Assembly (NCBI RefSeq): GCF_900112165.1
Contig: NZ_FOKY01000001.1
Location: forward strand, 248,001-312,000
Source of the DNA: Brevinema andersonii
GTDB lineage: Bacteria > Spirochaetota > Brevinematia > Brevinematales > Brevinemataceae
Direction of reading: 5' to 3'
Length of the DNA: 64,000 bases
Within the stretch, counting starts at the first letter, position 1, and every line of letters begins with the position of its first letter. Below the pieces are notes generated by a model. That model searched no databases. It saw only the letters and a program-made list of their open reading frames with translations, and was not told where the DNA came from. Positions 63,991-64,000 of the stretch are shown in pieces. The translations under genes were made by a program, and so were the position numbers.

Positions 63991-64000
63991 ATTTGGCTAC

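Noticed and set aside
1-64000. CRISPR arrays, prophage or insertion sequences
   Set aside because: No regularly spaced repeats, transposase, integrase or phage structural genes were found.

Overview
The window looks like part of a low-GC spirochaete chromosome. This rests on sequence character: a probable spiro-SPASM protein, a gene like the spirochaetal DUF5312 family, a divergent CheA/CheW pair, many exported TPR proteins, relaxed lipoprotein signals, and AT-rich spacers around housekeeping genes. I cannot name the genus; a host-associated or otherwise reduced spirochaete would fit. No prophage, insertion sequence, CRISPR array, rRNA or replication origin was seen. Genes lie in short operons, often with 1-11 bp overlaps, and five convergent gene pairs overlap at their 3' ends.

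Layout. 1-6 kb: partial unknown gene, polA, an ABC-class ATPase, a WecG/TagA glycosyltransferase and a small lipoprotein. 6.0-6.47 kb: a gene-free interval with a near-consensus sigma-70 promoter followed by a highly structured sequence ending in a T-run, which I interpret as a small RNA gene. 6.5-10.8 kb (minus strand): znuA-like lipoprotein, divergent sigma factor/anti-sigma pair, pyrH, rsmD, tsaB. 10.9-20 kb: outer-membrane barrel, tex, TrkH/KtrB, acpP, a ricT pseudogene, a DUF5312-like gene, hflX. 20-26 kb: exported TPR protein, exported protein, CheA-like kinase without a recognisable phospho-acceptor motif, CheW-like protein. 26-32 kb: slyD, alaS, PTS EIIA-like protein and two TPR proteins. 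32-37 kb: GalT-like protein, a degenerate iron-ADH homologue, a frameshifted comEC, nth, a diguanylate cyclase. 37-45 kb: FecR-like exported protein, apt, class V aminotransferase, double CBM48 protein, spiro-SPASM, mgtE, a Tyr/Gln/Glu-rich exported protein, tRNA-Pro. 45-56 kb: rlpA, glycosyltransferase, der, bcp, nucleotidyltransferase, a lytic transglycosylase lipoprotein, prmC-prfA. 56-64 kb: gapA, a decayed GIY-YIG-like gene, pgk, tpiA, a thiolase and exported proteins.

The genes cover translation quality and release (alaS, prfA, prmC, tsaB, rsmD, der, hflX), lower glycolysis (gapA-pgk-tpiA), envelope building, ion transport, and signalling (c-di-GMP, CheA/CheW-like, sigma/anti-sigma). 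Three separate decayed genes (ricT, comEC, GIY-YIG) and several enzyme homologues lacking catalytic residues suggest ongoing gene decay or repurposing. The most promising undescribed element is the candidate structured RNA at 6262-6442. The two helices that define it interleave, so it must either form a pseudoknot or switch between folds.
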